Origin: Lingula anatina
Lineage: Eukaryota > Brachiopoda > Lingulata > Lingulida > Lingulidae
Direction: 5' to 3'
Length of the DNA stretch: 48,727 nucleotides
Assembly (NCBI RefSeq): GCF_001039355.2
Contig: NW_019775612.1
Span: forward strand, 245,752-294,478
Shown piece by piece: positions 10,621 through 22,400 of the stretch. The notes under the pieces are model-generated. The model was not told the DNA's origin, did not search any database, and worked only from the letters and a program-made list of their open reading frames with translations. The translations under genes and the position numbers were made by a program. The number at the start of each line of letters is the position of its first letter. Position 1 is the first letter of the stretch.

Positions 10621-11723
10621 GTTCATGTATCTATAGGCTACAACGCATATCTGACCACCGATTTCTTTCTAGATTCTGTTTAAGCTAATAATACCACCGT
10701 AGCCAAATGAGTTGATTTCAAACGCAATGTTTGCAACAAGTATACATTTCTTTTACGTGGAATGTGAGCCAAATTAGGTTAACGTTAACACAGTATTCTC
10801 GGTCTTGCCCGTTTAACGAAGTCCAGTTGTGTGACTGCATGCTTTCTCTTTGCGTGCTCGCTGCTGAAAACTAATAATATCTCCATACGCATGTGCGATG
10901 ACAAGACATTAATGTTAAAGTACTCGGGTGTCTAACATATTAGGTAGAGAATATTGATGTTTAATGTTGTGAAGACTGCCCTTGAGATGTTTTGATTGTA
11001 AGAGGTCAGCTTTTAACAGTGTGCAACGGATTTATGGCAGTAAATATATGCCTAGAACTTATTTTACTGTTTTTGAAAAAATATAACAAACAGCGAATTT
11101 CTATATTCATTTTCTGAAAAATATAATACAATAAAATTTTACTAAATATAAAGTAAAATATTTTTCCTCTGGCATATGAAAGCTTTAATTCAATAGTTTT
11201 CTTACTACCTTTGTGGCGTTCAAAATATAAATAATAGAATAAAACTGCAATATTTTATTGGTCCAGCATTGGAATAGAAAGTTTCGAGGTTGCTTCAAAA
11301 TTATTTAGTGCAATGCGTGGAGAAAATACCATGTAGTAAGTTCAACGCAGTGAAATTCAAATGAATTATAATGCATGGAATGTTGAGGTCGGTAAAGTGA
11401 TTTTTTACGCAGCCAATATGTCTTCGCATTAAAAAGACGTTACGAGGCACGCGAGATGTACACACGCAACCTAAATGACGGTATCTTCAGTACTGAACAT
11501 AGACAATAAAACAGTAATGCAACTGTTCAGTAAAAAGATATATTTGCTTTTCATTGTGTCTCAAACCACGCGGTTCTTTGGGTATTTGCACGGATACTGC
11601 GCGCGCATTTTCCCTCAGTTTTTTACGTTCATTTCCCAACTGTTGCCTTAAATATAAGAAACAGAAAGATTAACTAGAGGCCAAAACCACCCTAATTAAC
11701 TTCCAGAATCTCTTCGCAGCGGA

Positions 11724-11754
<31 letters not shown>

Positions 11755-12640
11755 GCTGATATACACTGTAGCCTACTTACCTAAATGGTATATTAAATAT
11801 ATCATAGTCAGCACAATACGTCTATTGATTTCAACTTTCAAATATTCTACATTAAAGCTATATGGAATGGTGTATACTTATAACTGTTTATATATATGTA
11901 AGAAGAGCTTTGAATGTTTATGAATACTAACACGCCAGTGTTGATATACATGGTTCTGACTTTTAGCATTTAGTTAGCCTGAGAAGGAGACTTCCTCGCG
12001 TGATCTCACTCTTCCTCCTTCCCCACTGTTTAGGCCATACTCCTGCAGCTGATACTTTTTTTAATTTTCAAGTTTCTGTGACTATTACTATTACTTGACA
12101 ATGTTTTTTTGCTAATTATTTTCAGATGAAAAAAACCATAAGGGTTCTGTGTACATTTATTATCAAAAAAAAAGGAAAAAGAAAAGAAAAAAGAATGAAA
12201 AGAAAAAGAAAAAGCAGACAAGCAAAGACGTAATATAAAATTGATAGTTGATTATTTACTAATTCATTTTTAATAATATTTGATCACAGTATTATACATG
12301 TAGGCCCTTATTAGACCCGGTGCCAGACCTACATTATAAAATAAAACTATTCTGTTCTATAAAACGTGAAAAACGATTTGAATCTTTTAACATTTTTCCG
12401 TGGTATGCTCTTAACCTGCTTTTATATGTGAAGCACTTTGAAAAGTATATGACTTAATGAATTGCAAATGGCAAAAAGAAGAAGAGTGTATTGGGTAGGC
12501 CTACCTATAGAAATTAGGCCTACTTATGCTACTATTCATCCCTATATCTCGCACTGCCTTGTTGTTTTTATGGCAAGTATCCTTAAATAAACAGATTAGA
12601 TTGGAGCTTAACGGACTGTGTTTACAGAAAGTAGGTCTAT
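10621..12640. other. Intergenic with one (GT)n tract
   Basis: A (GT)n microsatellite lies at 11727-11753 and an A-rich tract near 12160-12220. Otherwise I see no gene or element. The minus-strand frame over the A-rich tract is low complexity. Confidence 0.5.
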
Positions 12641-12648
12641 ATATAAAT

Positions 12649-14337
12649 CTAAGGTTTCAATCGAATATGAATATTCTGAAATTGACTTTTGTTATCGTGC
12701 GCCTTTGGAACTTTTCTTTGCGCACTTTCATGTCTATCCATAGATGGAACATCATGCTTTTTTGGTGGCTTTGCAGTTTGAGGGTTTCCCTTATCTTCAG
12801 ATTTTTGTGAATATGCAGCAACTTTCATGCCCTCTTTCTTTATTTCTTTGGTAATGCGGTCTTTTAATATCTCCGATGCTTTTCTGTATCCAAAGTCTTC
12901 AAGAACGTCTGCGCAGACGTTGTCAATATCCATCGCCATGGCAACAGGTATGCGACTCTCCCACGCATGCGCTGCTGCCGAAGAGTTTTCTTTCGTTGTT
13001 GCATAGTTACCTTTCCTTTCGAAAAAAGCGTCCGTGTTTTCCTGAACCCAGTCTTCTACATCGGGGGGAACAGGAATATTAAGAAAATTATAAATTCTAT
13101 TTAATTCCATGAGCGGTTTTTCTGCATAGGACTCGTACTTGAGTTCAATAAGACGACCGGGATAGATTGCTTCCATTTTTCGCCTCCACCGCAAATCTCT
13201 GGCCATGTGAAAACAACGCACGTTTGCTTCGCAATTCACGTCGCAAATATTAAGCCGGCGGGACATGCGAGAGAATAGAGAACCCCGAGGATCTCGGACC
13301 AAATGTATCACCTTCAGTCCCGGGTTTTTGTCAAGCAAAGGTGGCAGCCATTCCATGCGAAGTCGCAATATTTTAAGAGCTACAAGTTTGGCGTGGTTAC
13401 AATATTTGCTGAGAATTGGCACGCACTGGTGCTCCTCGGGTCTCTTTTTACTGACCAAACATTCTCTGTATCTTTTTAAGTTCATGCTCCTGTGGTCCAT
13501 GTTGAAAAAAAAGCTGTGGCTCTCATCTCGCCCCGGGGCCAACGTCTCCATGGGAACTTCCTTTAACCGACAGTTTAGTAAGTTGTCTGTTATTTGAAGT
13601 AGGAGTTCTTTCTCCATTCCCCAGCTCGGTGTATGCCTGTTTAACAATAATGTATACATTTACATACATGTATATAATTTATTAGATCCAAAGCAGGTAC
13701 ATATGCCACAAAGCTAAATGTAACCACATAAAAATACTAGTAGGCCTATTATTGATTTTACAACAGTACTGTAGTCCTATTTTAATTTACGCTGGTTTTC
13801 ATTGTGTCAGAATTATCCCTAAAAACGTAAGGATAGACATTACAAATATTTCAGATGAAACGACTTTGTTCGTAAACAAGACGGGCAGGGCAATTTAAAT
13901 GGGATAATAAAGTAGAATAGGCCTACTCATGTTCTTTGATAGTTGAAGGCGAATATTACCCCAGCAACCCCTATCGGACGGACTTAAAGGACAAAGTAAA
14001 TTGCTAGATTTAACGATGTGGCATTGTGAAAGGACTCACTAAACCCCTTATGGCGTTCTTATGGTGTATCTGATTCGAACGAACTTTAGTGTGGATTGGA
14101 TAGTGCTTACCGCATTGATTTGTCGGGAAAATTGAGTATTTTCTCCTTCTCCATGGCCCTGTATATCCCCCAGAGGGGTTCAAAGAGATAGAAAGATTTG
14201 GGATGCCTGTTGAACAGCTCTCCCGCGAATGTTGATCCGCTTCTCTGGTACGTGAGGATAATGACCCCTGTCGTGGGAGGGGGTGGGTCTGGAAGTATAA
14301 AAGTGTTTATTCTTTAGATTATGTGCGTGCGAAAGTT

Positions 14338-14415
<78 letters not shown>

Positions 14416-14626
14416 GGGGGGTGGAGGGGGTATTACCTCTTCATGAAGCTTGAAACGCCCATTTACCTGGAATTTGCAGTCTCGCCTCCACTTCATGCTG
14501 TTCATTTTCAGCAGCAGGGAAGAACACCACCTTAACAGCCACCAGGACGGTGACCACACACAGGTACCACAGCACGCGCTTGACCCTACTGGACACGCTG
14601 GGCAGCCTTAACCTCCACACCCTCAT
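12649..14626 (-). CDS. Golgi carbohydrate 6-O-sulfotransferase (CHST1-7 type), 3 exons
   Basis: Exons on the minus strand are 14626-14467, 14288-14111 and 13636-12649, with GT-AG junctions in matching phases (1, then 2), giving 441 residues. Residues about 18-37 form a type II signal anchor. The PAPS-binding 5' loop is TYQRSGSTF (66-74). The 3'-phosphate loop is HLVRDPRGSLFSR (224-236), and a YLFEP sequence lies between them. This is the pattern of the Gal/GalNAc/GlcNAc 6-O-sulfotransferase family, which sulfates keratan or chondroitin sulfate and related glycans in the Golgi. The catalytic region ends near DFGYRKA. A further 70-odd residues form a basic low-complexity tail that is longer than usual for the family. 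The exact acceptor sugar cannot be read from sequence. An alternative first exon lies upstream at 16099-16228. Confidence 0.9.
14340..14411. repeat. (GT)n(GA)n microsatellite
   Basis: A GT run followed by a GA run lies within intron 1 of the 6-O-sulfotransferase gene. The open frame over it (SLSLSL/THTHTH) is a read-through of the intron. Confidence 0.9.
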
Positions 14627-14958
14627 ACTGCCAGCAGACTGACCACAATACCTTCATCAGGTTCATATATATGAAAACTTGCCATACTCATGTGCGCAGT
14701 TACTCATGCATTGTATTACAGCTAGCATGTGTATTTACATTGGTAACTGTATAGTGTCCAGTGCTGTTCAACACTTCAGTGGTCAGGTATGTCAACATTT
14801 AGGCCACTGCTTTCTTACCCCTTTCTTTTGTCTACTTGTTTGAGGGTGACCAGGGGTGTAGGCCGCGATGAGGGGCTACCTTTTGTTTTAGAAGGTATAT
14901 GAGCACTTTTGAGATGTCGACTTCTTTTTGGTTTCTGAGAGACGCACGATGGCTAAAG

Positions 14959-15176
14959 CCCCCTTTACACTGGACGGCGTCCTTTCTGCGTCCAGCAGTT
15001 CGGCCCCATTTGAGAGTTAAAAAATAATAATACTTTACGGCCGACAACTGGCCGATCATTGAGCATTCATTCTGATACAAAATCGATGCTTGTGCCTCCT
15101 TATTAAGACCACAGCGATGCCAAATTTCATGGTCGCAGAAAGGACGCTGAAAGGACGCCGTCCAGTGTAAAGGGGG
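14959..15176. mobile_element. MITE-like element with about 27-bp inverted ends
   Basis: The left end is CCCCCTTTACACTGGACGGC and the right end is its reverse complement; the match continues through GTCCTTTC with small gaps. The 218-bp body has no coding frame. No convincing target duplication is seen, so the superfamily is open. It sits between the two alternative first exons of the 6-O-sulfotransferase gene. Confidence 0.7.
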
Positions 15177-15177
15177 T

Positions 15178-16098
15178 ATAACTTGCGATGTCCTTTATGT
15201 ATTCTTGTCGCTTCTTCGTGTCGTAGATTTAAATGGCAAATTAACAACAATGATTTACAGTATTATTTTAGTTAATTCTTAAGATAGGATTGTTATCGAC
15301 ATATAAAGTCAGATTGTACTTTTTTGACATTCATGAAAGATCTTTTTCGGTGCTATATTAAGTGAAGTGTTAAATCCGCCCGCCCCCCCCCCCCCCAATA
15401 GCCCCCCCCCTCCCGCCCAAACCGTGTAGCGCGTTCACCTGGATAGGCCAATAAACTTTTAGGCATTCCCGGTCCTTGCACATAGATTCGCGTTCACCAC
15501 AATGGACAAAATACCAATTGCCATAGGGTCAGGGATATTTCACACGGTCACGTGCATAACGGGCGTAGTCGTACTATTATGTCCTCGTCCGTTCTTCTCT
15601 ACCGAGGAGAAGGCACGCGTTTAAAAGGATTCGTTTTATGGGGTTTCGTTGTTTCAATTTCCACTGATATCTGTACTCCGTGTTTGTAACTGAAAGACTT
15701 CTCATATGCTTTTTAAGTAAATGGATAAATCAAAACTGCGTCACACCGCGGAGCTGTGGGGCTATTTGGAATATGGGACTTTTTAGCAAAGTGCTTGCTA
15801 GAGATTTGGTAGGTAAGCATAGCTAGGTCCTATACCGATAGAGAGGTTTACTCATATCGGTACTTGTTTAGGCAACAGGGGGAAAAACTTACAACAGAAG
15901 TGTTCATTTTGCCACATTAATGTTGCTATAATGCCATCCGGTGACCAAATGTCAGTAGAGGAAAGAAGCGTAGAAGACCACTGTAGAATGCGTTTACGTT
16001 GACTAAGATTATTTTCAATAAAATCGTTTTAAAACGGGGCCCTAGCTATAGTATAGGCCATTAGGGAGGTATAGATATACTTCCACGTATAGACTTAC
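15178..16098. other. Intronic/upstream DNA with C-rich runs
   Basis: This lies between the MITE and the alternative first exon. Two C-runs near 15383-15410 and one CACGTG E-box near 15547 are the only notable sequences. No exon is recognised. Confidence 0.4.
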
Positions 16099-16228
16099 CA
16101 AGGAGGTTCAAGGATTTTGCTATCTGGAAAGAAACCTCTCGTAGGAAATAAAACAATGAGATGATCCCCAGCAGCTTGATTAATCTCTTCATGTAGCGTA
16201 GGCGCAAGCAAAAGCTCCGAATTGTCAT
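16099..16228 (-). CDS. Alternative first exon of the 6-O-sulfotransferase gene (predicted)
   Basis: The minus strand opens with ATG at 16226-16228 (A at -3) and encodes 43 residues before a perfect GTAAGT donor at 16098. The peptide is short, basic and then hydrophobic (LIKLLGIISLFYFL at about residues 16-29), which is a type II signal anchor. The exon ends in phase 1, the phase needed by the acceptor at 14288, where the split codon reads GAC just as with the exon at 14467-14626. Splicing to exons 14288-14111 and 13636-12649 would give a 431-residue enzyme with a different cytosolic tail and anchor. It could instead start an unrelated gene, but no other acceptor-bearing exon on this strand was recognised nearby. 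Confidence 0.6.
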
Positions 16229-17960
16229 CGTTGTGAGTTTCTAAGGTGCATATGTAGGGGCCTAAGCCATGTAAGAGCGGGACACCTGTAGGCTAATTGC
16301 CAATTTAATCCGAATATCAAAGCATCCAAATAATCCTTTCCTTAACATAATACAACTGCGTTGTTCGTTGCTTTTTTTAAACTCGTGAAATACAATGGGA
16401 TTTAGGTAAGTAGACCCTAAAGCCTACAGAAAGAGAGAGGAGGGGGATGTGAAATTGTCCTTTTGGCTGCAAATGGTCCCCTTTGAATCAAAGGTTGATC
16501 TAGATTTTATGCCAATTCTCAATCTCGGTCAACTAAGAAGGTAAAAAAAAACATGACTTTTTTTTTTTGGAAAGATCAAGATCCTACTCCCGCATTTAAC
16601 ATTGCTGGCTACAAGTCTGTTTACTAGTATATTAATTAATTGAATTAATTATATGAATATTACTTAAGCCTCTGGGGTGCGAAATGGTACACCCCTTCTC
16701 TGGTCACGGAATCCACCAGACTTAACATTACCCCCTCGCAAGCAGTAGGCTATATGTAGAGTATAAATAATCCTCCCCGTTACTGACCTTGTAAGACCTT
16801 GTACAAATAACTTAATTTTTTTATTCTTGTTGGTCGTTTGGTGGTATTTGCCTGTGAACTCCTGTTGAATTTAGTTCACACTCGAACATAGAAATTATTT
16901 AATGCCACAACGAAAATGATCAGTAATAACTTTTGGATACATAAACGATAATTTTTGTCGTTTTTTTCTTTAATTTCAATTTCAGTAGGCCTATAACTTA
17001 AAAGTTACAGAAGATATGTTTTCATAGTTAATGCCCACTCAAAAGACTGCACATTTCGACTTTCAGTCAACTAAGATCTATATATAAAGTTCACAGGAGG
17101 AGAAGGGAGAGATTACGTTGAACGGAGGCTACATCATACCCCAATAATTGCCACTTTTTGCACTAGCGCATTATACATTTACTCAGATTCCTTGAGTTAT
17201 TTATTTATTTATTTATCATTATTATTATTATATTATTATTTTGGAAAACCTAGAGTATGATAACGCTATGTTTTCCTTCACTTTTTTACATTAAGTGGTT
17301 CACCTTAGCTTTATCATGTATCCTGTGACCCCATCCTTTGGTCATTTTCCTGGATCAGTGCACTTTGGGGGGTGGCAGCCTATTGTAATTAAAGTTTTAT
17401 TACTACGGGTCACCTAAAAGGAGTACCTGTGTACCATGAAAATCTGACTCACACAAAATATGACTCCCCAGTTAAATTTTCATAATGAAAACTTGACTCC
17501 CCTCATGAAATTTTGACTCCCCCCTCAATACTTAATAGATGTTATATATGACTTTTGAGTATATGACTTTTATATTGTAGTATGCATAATGGAGGATACA
17601 TTGGCACTTTTTCTTAGTTTGCAGATGAAAATTTTGATGTGAAAATAAGAAAATTAAAAAAGTATTTTACCACCCAATGCCTCCCCTAGTATGAAAAAGT
17701 TATTTATTTGATATATGTTTATCATTTAGACATCTTTCCCTTAAGTATACTTTATCATGAAGAATATATTGGAAATATTTGAATGTTGGTGGTAAAATAT
17801 TGTGTGCAAAAAATGAAAAAAGTCATGAAAAATCTTCATATTCATACCTATTTGGATTTGGTCTCCAATGAAGAAAAGGCTCTTTTTTACATTTAGTCAC
17901 CATACCATTGTTAGTATTTGAAAATTTGGTGGTGAAAAACTTGGTGAAAATTGATAATTT
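16229..17960. other. Intergenic; short TGACTCC repeats
   Basis: No gene is recognised. At about 17440-17525 a loose tandem repeat of the TGACTCCCC and AAATTTTCAT type occurs three to four times. An ATT-rich tract lies near 17190-17240. Confidence 0.45.
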
Positions 17961-18643
17961 TATCAGTTCACGCAACAATTTTTCTTCTAGCCATGCTGCA
18001 TTACTTTCGCCTGTAGAGTCCGGAGTTTTTTATGAGGGTCCCATTCAGGCCTACCCAACTACCAGTCTCAGCACCTAAGGATCCTGAATTAACCGGTATA
18101 TCGGACCACACTACCCGTGTTCAAGGTGTGTGTCAGATCGCATTTCTGAGTACACCGACAGGATGAGCCCACGCTCGGCTGTCACCTTGATTGGATAGTA
18201 AACGATTGTCGTAAAATCGCTATATGATTTTAAAACCGGGTGCATAAATTTGAAAACCACCTAGAACAACCTTAAACTGCCACATTAATCAAATACGATG
18301 CAAAAAAAGCCCTATCAAAAGTGGTTAAAGCATTCAAACCGAATGTCGTAAAGTCCCCATATACCCCCATAGAGACAATAAAATAGAGTACTCTAAAGTA
18401 AGAGTAGGCCTACAGTCTAAGGTTGTTCTAGGTGGTTTTCAAATTTATGCACCAGGTTTTAAAATCATATAGCGATTTTGCGACAATCGTTTTCTATCCA
18501 ATCAAGGTGACAGCCGAGCGTGGATGAGCCCGCGTTCTTCCTACAAAATTTGTTCTGGGGTGTTATACTCCGAAATGCGATATGACACACACCTTGAACA
18601 CGGGTAGTGTGGTCCGATATACCGGTTAATTCAGGATCCTTAG

Positions 18644-18873
18644 CAGGGCCGTAGCCTCCGGGGGGGCAGGGGGGGCAGCTGCCCCCCCCCCCCCCCCCCC
18701 CCCCCCGTTTGTTTCTCCTCCCNNNNNNNNNNNNNNNNNNNNNNNNNNNNNNNNNNNNNNNNNNNNNNNNNNNNNNNNNNNNAGGGGGACACCCCCTCCC
18801 CCCTCGGGGGCTTCGCCCCCTCGTGTCCGCTTACTGCCCCCCCCCCTGGCATTTTGCTCAGGCTACGGCCCTG
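18644..18873. mobile_element. Nested element with 14-bp perfect TIRs and 5-bp target duplication
   Basis: The ends are CAGGGCCGTAGCCT and its exact complement. It is flanked by CTTAG at 18639-18643 and 18874-18878. The opposite palindrome arm keeps the empty site (CTAAG once), which proves the 5-bp duplication. The interior is G/C homopolymer-rich and contains the assembly gap. The CAG..CTG ends resemble hAT elements, but the usual duplication there is 8 bp, so it may belong to a 5-bp hAT subgroup. Confidence 0.85.
18723..18782. other. Assembly gap (60 N)
   Basis: A run of 60 N inside the nested transposon, next to C- and G-homopolymers. The gap length is probably nominal. Confidence 0.98.
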
Positions 18874-19182
18874 CTTAGGTGCTGAGACTGGTAGTTGGGT
18901 AGGCCTGAATGGGACCCCCATAAAAAACTCCGGACTCTACAGGCGAAAGTAATGCAGCATGGCTAGAAGAAAAATTGTTGCGTGAACTGATACAAAATGA
19001 CAGAGATAGCAAATGAAATGCTACAATTTAATATATTCGGAGTAAACACGGCGGCGCGACCAGGGAAATAGGAAATGCGTCGCCTTTCAGTTTCAGTTGC
19101 GCATCACGGGGATTTTTAGTCCTTTATCTGTGGTACAAGTGACCTTGTATCGAAAGTAAAGGCGAAAGCTGAGGCAACCATC

Positions 19183-19193
19183 GCTGAGTCAGC
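19183..19193. promoter_or_regulatory. MARE/AP-1 palindrome GCTGAGTCAGC
   Basis: A perfect 11-bp core of the T-MARE, a site type bound by Maf, CNC-bZIP and AP-1 factors. It lies about 300 bp upstream of the glycosyltransferase ATG in a CG-richer stretch that may be its promoter. Function is inferred. Confidence 0.4.
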
Positions 19194-19493
19194 TGAGTAC
19201 TCCTTTCGTCCACCTGTGCCGTTTAAAATTACATAACAAACTGAACGATACTCGTACAGCTGCAGGTCGATATCCCATTAATAGTATAACTACGCCATCC
19301 CTCATCACAGCGTCTTCCACAGTCAACCGCTGCTGATTTACCGACCTTACACTGTCGATATGAGGAAAGAGTTTGGCAGTGTGTTTGAGGGACGCCGTGG
19401 CCAGATGGTTTAACCATTGACCTAGATATGCCATTGTTTTGATTCAGGTGTGACGGAGCTGTTTAGGAAAAGGTGACCGGGGCCGAAAGCAAA

Positions 19494-22400
19494 ATGGTGG
19501 CCAGCCGTCACCGTGGACTATGCACGGGTGCCATACGACTGCGCACCGAGTGCGAGGTCCATTACTCCAGTAAGAACATGCTGCTTCTTACTGCCATATT
19601 CGCTCTCCTGGTCCTGATATGTAACATCGTGTATTTGAACAGGTAAGGTGCCTTCACATTGATCAAATATGACACTATGAAAGATTATATATTGCTCATA
19701 TATATGGGTTGTGTGTAACGTATATAGCCCGCAAGCGGTTGTATGATGACAAATACGAAACACAAAATCACAATTTCGGGGAAAAGCAAGGTATCCCCCG
19801 CAAAAACAAGGGATTTATAATAAGAATGAGTTGCCAGTCTAAGCAGCCAGAATGCTGGGATTATCAGAAAACTGAAGTAGCCTAGACCTACAGTGGACGA
19901 TTATAAAGACGAATACTCCTATCATCACAGATCTACTAGTAATATGTAGGCCTACTCTAGATAGCTTTAGTTTACTGCCAGTATTAAACAGCAGTGATTC
20001 CAGTTTAACAGCAGTAACACGCACACCGGTCTATTGATTAGGCTTAGATAACATATTTAACCGGTGCTAAGAGGGTGTTCCCCAGTAGATTCATTAGTGT
20101 CACGTAAACTTGACGTAAGCTTTTTTAATAAAAAATTAAAATTAACTGGGTCAAAATCTAGGCTGGGGCTTACCTGTCTAAAACACTAAGTTGGGACTCT
20201 GTATCACTCGTAAATGGCATCGGAATACAGACCCCTGCTGATAAACATTATGATAGCAGGCATGTTTTAGTATAGTATCGTCTAATCCATATAAAACATC
20301 TTGTTATTGCATACCGTCAATAGCCTAATCATCTTACTGTTTACGTATTAATTGTTATTCTATTTATTTCTAGTATAAAAAAAGCAATTGATTGAAAAGG
20401 TAACATCGAGCTAATAAACACTGAGGTACTTACTCCTCGGTTTTTTGACTCGTTAGAGTCCCAAAATAAGCATACAGGACAGCCCTCCCCCCCCCCCCCC
20501 CTTAAGCCAATCTAGGTTGATACAACAAACTTCATATAGCATTATACATGTTAACACTTGATGTTTCATTAAATGTTCGTGAACTTTATATGTCTTCAAA
20601 TGAAGCATTGCCATTTTGCTCATGACGTCATACTTAGCAGTTTTTGGAGTAAAAGTGATATTTTGGGTTCCTTGTTTTTCGTTATTTCCTGTGTTCTTAT
20701 CAGAAAAATCCCAACAGCTAATAGGGGCTATGTACATGTATATGTACTACAAACTGACTGGTTTTCTTACAATCTCTCCGTTTACATTTTATCACTTATA
20801 ACGTTAAGTTACTCCAAATTTCACTGGACTCTTGTAAACACCAGTTTAAAACATAGTATCAAAAATCTGAAACGCCTGATTGTACTTCAAAAGGTTGTCA
20901 AATAACTATTGTCAGACTAATAATTCGAAAATTAGGAGAAAATTGCCCCTCTTTTCTCGAGAAAAATTGACATTGAGCAAATTTGTCGCGTGGGGACACG
21001 TTAAACGATCTCACTTGTTGATGGAGATGAAGTCCGGCGAATCTGAAAAAAAATTAAGGGCAACGTTACCATGGTAATATGGCCGGGTAACGGTGTTTAT
21101 TTGCTTATTTGCAATATTTAAAAGATACATTAAAATAGTATTGGCAAAAGCCCCTTTTCGAAATTAGTTTGATTATTTAGAACTCAAAATCTAAGATAGT
21201 ATAAAAATCTTATGAATTTGATAGAGACCCGCAAACGCAAGGAAACTAGACTATACAGCTGTATATATAATACTGAAAGCTTTTACACATAAACCGCACA
21301 TCAATTATTAATTTCACCCATACACTACATTAGATTGTTATTTCAATTATGCTGTAAGCCCATTCCTTGTGTCAATGCCGCCGCCGTATATAATGCATTG
21401 TAGTTTTGCTACACTATACAAATGGAATTGCTTCGGTAAATAAAACTGCTACGATAACAATATTGATTCCCTATGCAAATACACGTTTTGTTTTACACAA
21501 CCGAAAACGAGGCTTAATCCATTAAATTGGTCAGAATCACACCAGATTTCTGAAGGCAAAAATGTGGGGAATATTACCAGTTTTGCGTGTATTGTAATAT
21601 AAATATCTTAATTTTTTATTTAACAAAAGATATCGCTTTCAGTGTTACATTTTAACATTGATGGCCCTCTATGCTACTTCTTATACAAATATTTGTTTGC
21701 CTAAGAAAAGTGACAAATTAAATATGGCTAGTAGTAGATAATTATCAGAACATGTAATTGAATTATCTTTAATTTAGTTTAAATCCTTATCCGTATAAAA
21801 AGATTTAAACAGAACACATTTGTTTTATTTTACAAGTAAGTTGTTGAGTATTGGGATGGCCGCTTTTCATTGTATCGTACGAAAAAATACGAACTGTTCT
21901 CAATAAAATGTCATGGCAATTCTTTTACTTACAATAATTCACATTACTTTTACAAAAACGTATAAAAACTCTACTCATAACGTTTTTTTTTTTTCACTTT
22001 TCACATTTCCAGAAAATTATCAGGAGAAGCTGTCATAGTGGACGAGGAATTCACAAACAGCAGATTTTTAGGTTATGAAGACGAGAAAATTATGCAGAAT
22101 CTCGATAAAGCACTGGAGAGACTTAGTAAAACCAGGAACCAGTCTGAGCATGCGCAAAATATTGTCTCTATGAACAACTCTGTTACCATAGCAATAGGAT
22201 GTGCAATATCAACACACAATTTGAATATTGATCTCAGCGGTCGGGTGAATGTAACCGACCTCTTGGAAAATATGTCCTTTTTCATTCATCTCATGAGGGG
22301 GTTTTGCCTAACGGCCAGTGATAACTATAGATACTATTTTTACATTGCATACGATTATAATGACCCGTTATTCAGCCGAAACGACTCTCTCATCTTATTT

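Larger units (their letters stand above)
17961..18992. mobile_element. Long palindromic (foldback/MITE-like) element
   Basis: The left arm (17961-18279) and right arm (18413-18992, minus a nested insertion) are reverse complements over about 320 bp with few mismatches and one indel. They enclose a spacer of about 133 bp. The outer ends read TCAGTTCACGC and its complement, flanked by TA on each side. That suggests a TA target duplication, as in Tc1/mariner-type MITEs. High arm identity implies a young element or ongoing arm homogenisation. There is no coding frame. Confidence 0.8.

Noticed and set aside
13265-13597. 110-codon plus-strand frame
   Set aside because: Shadow of the sulfotransferase exon on the opposite strand.
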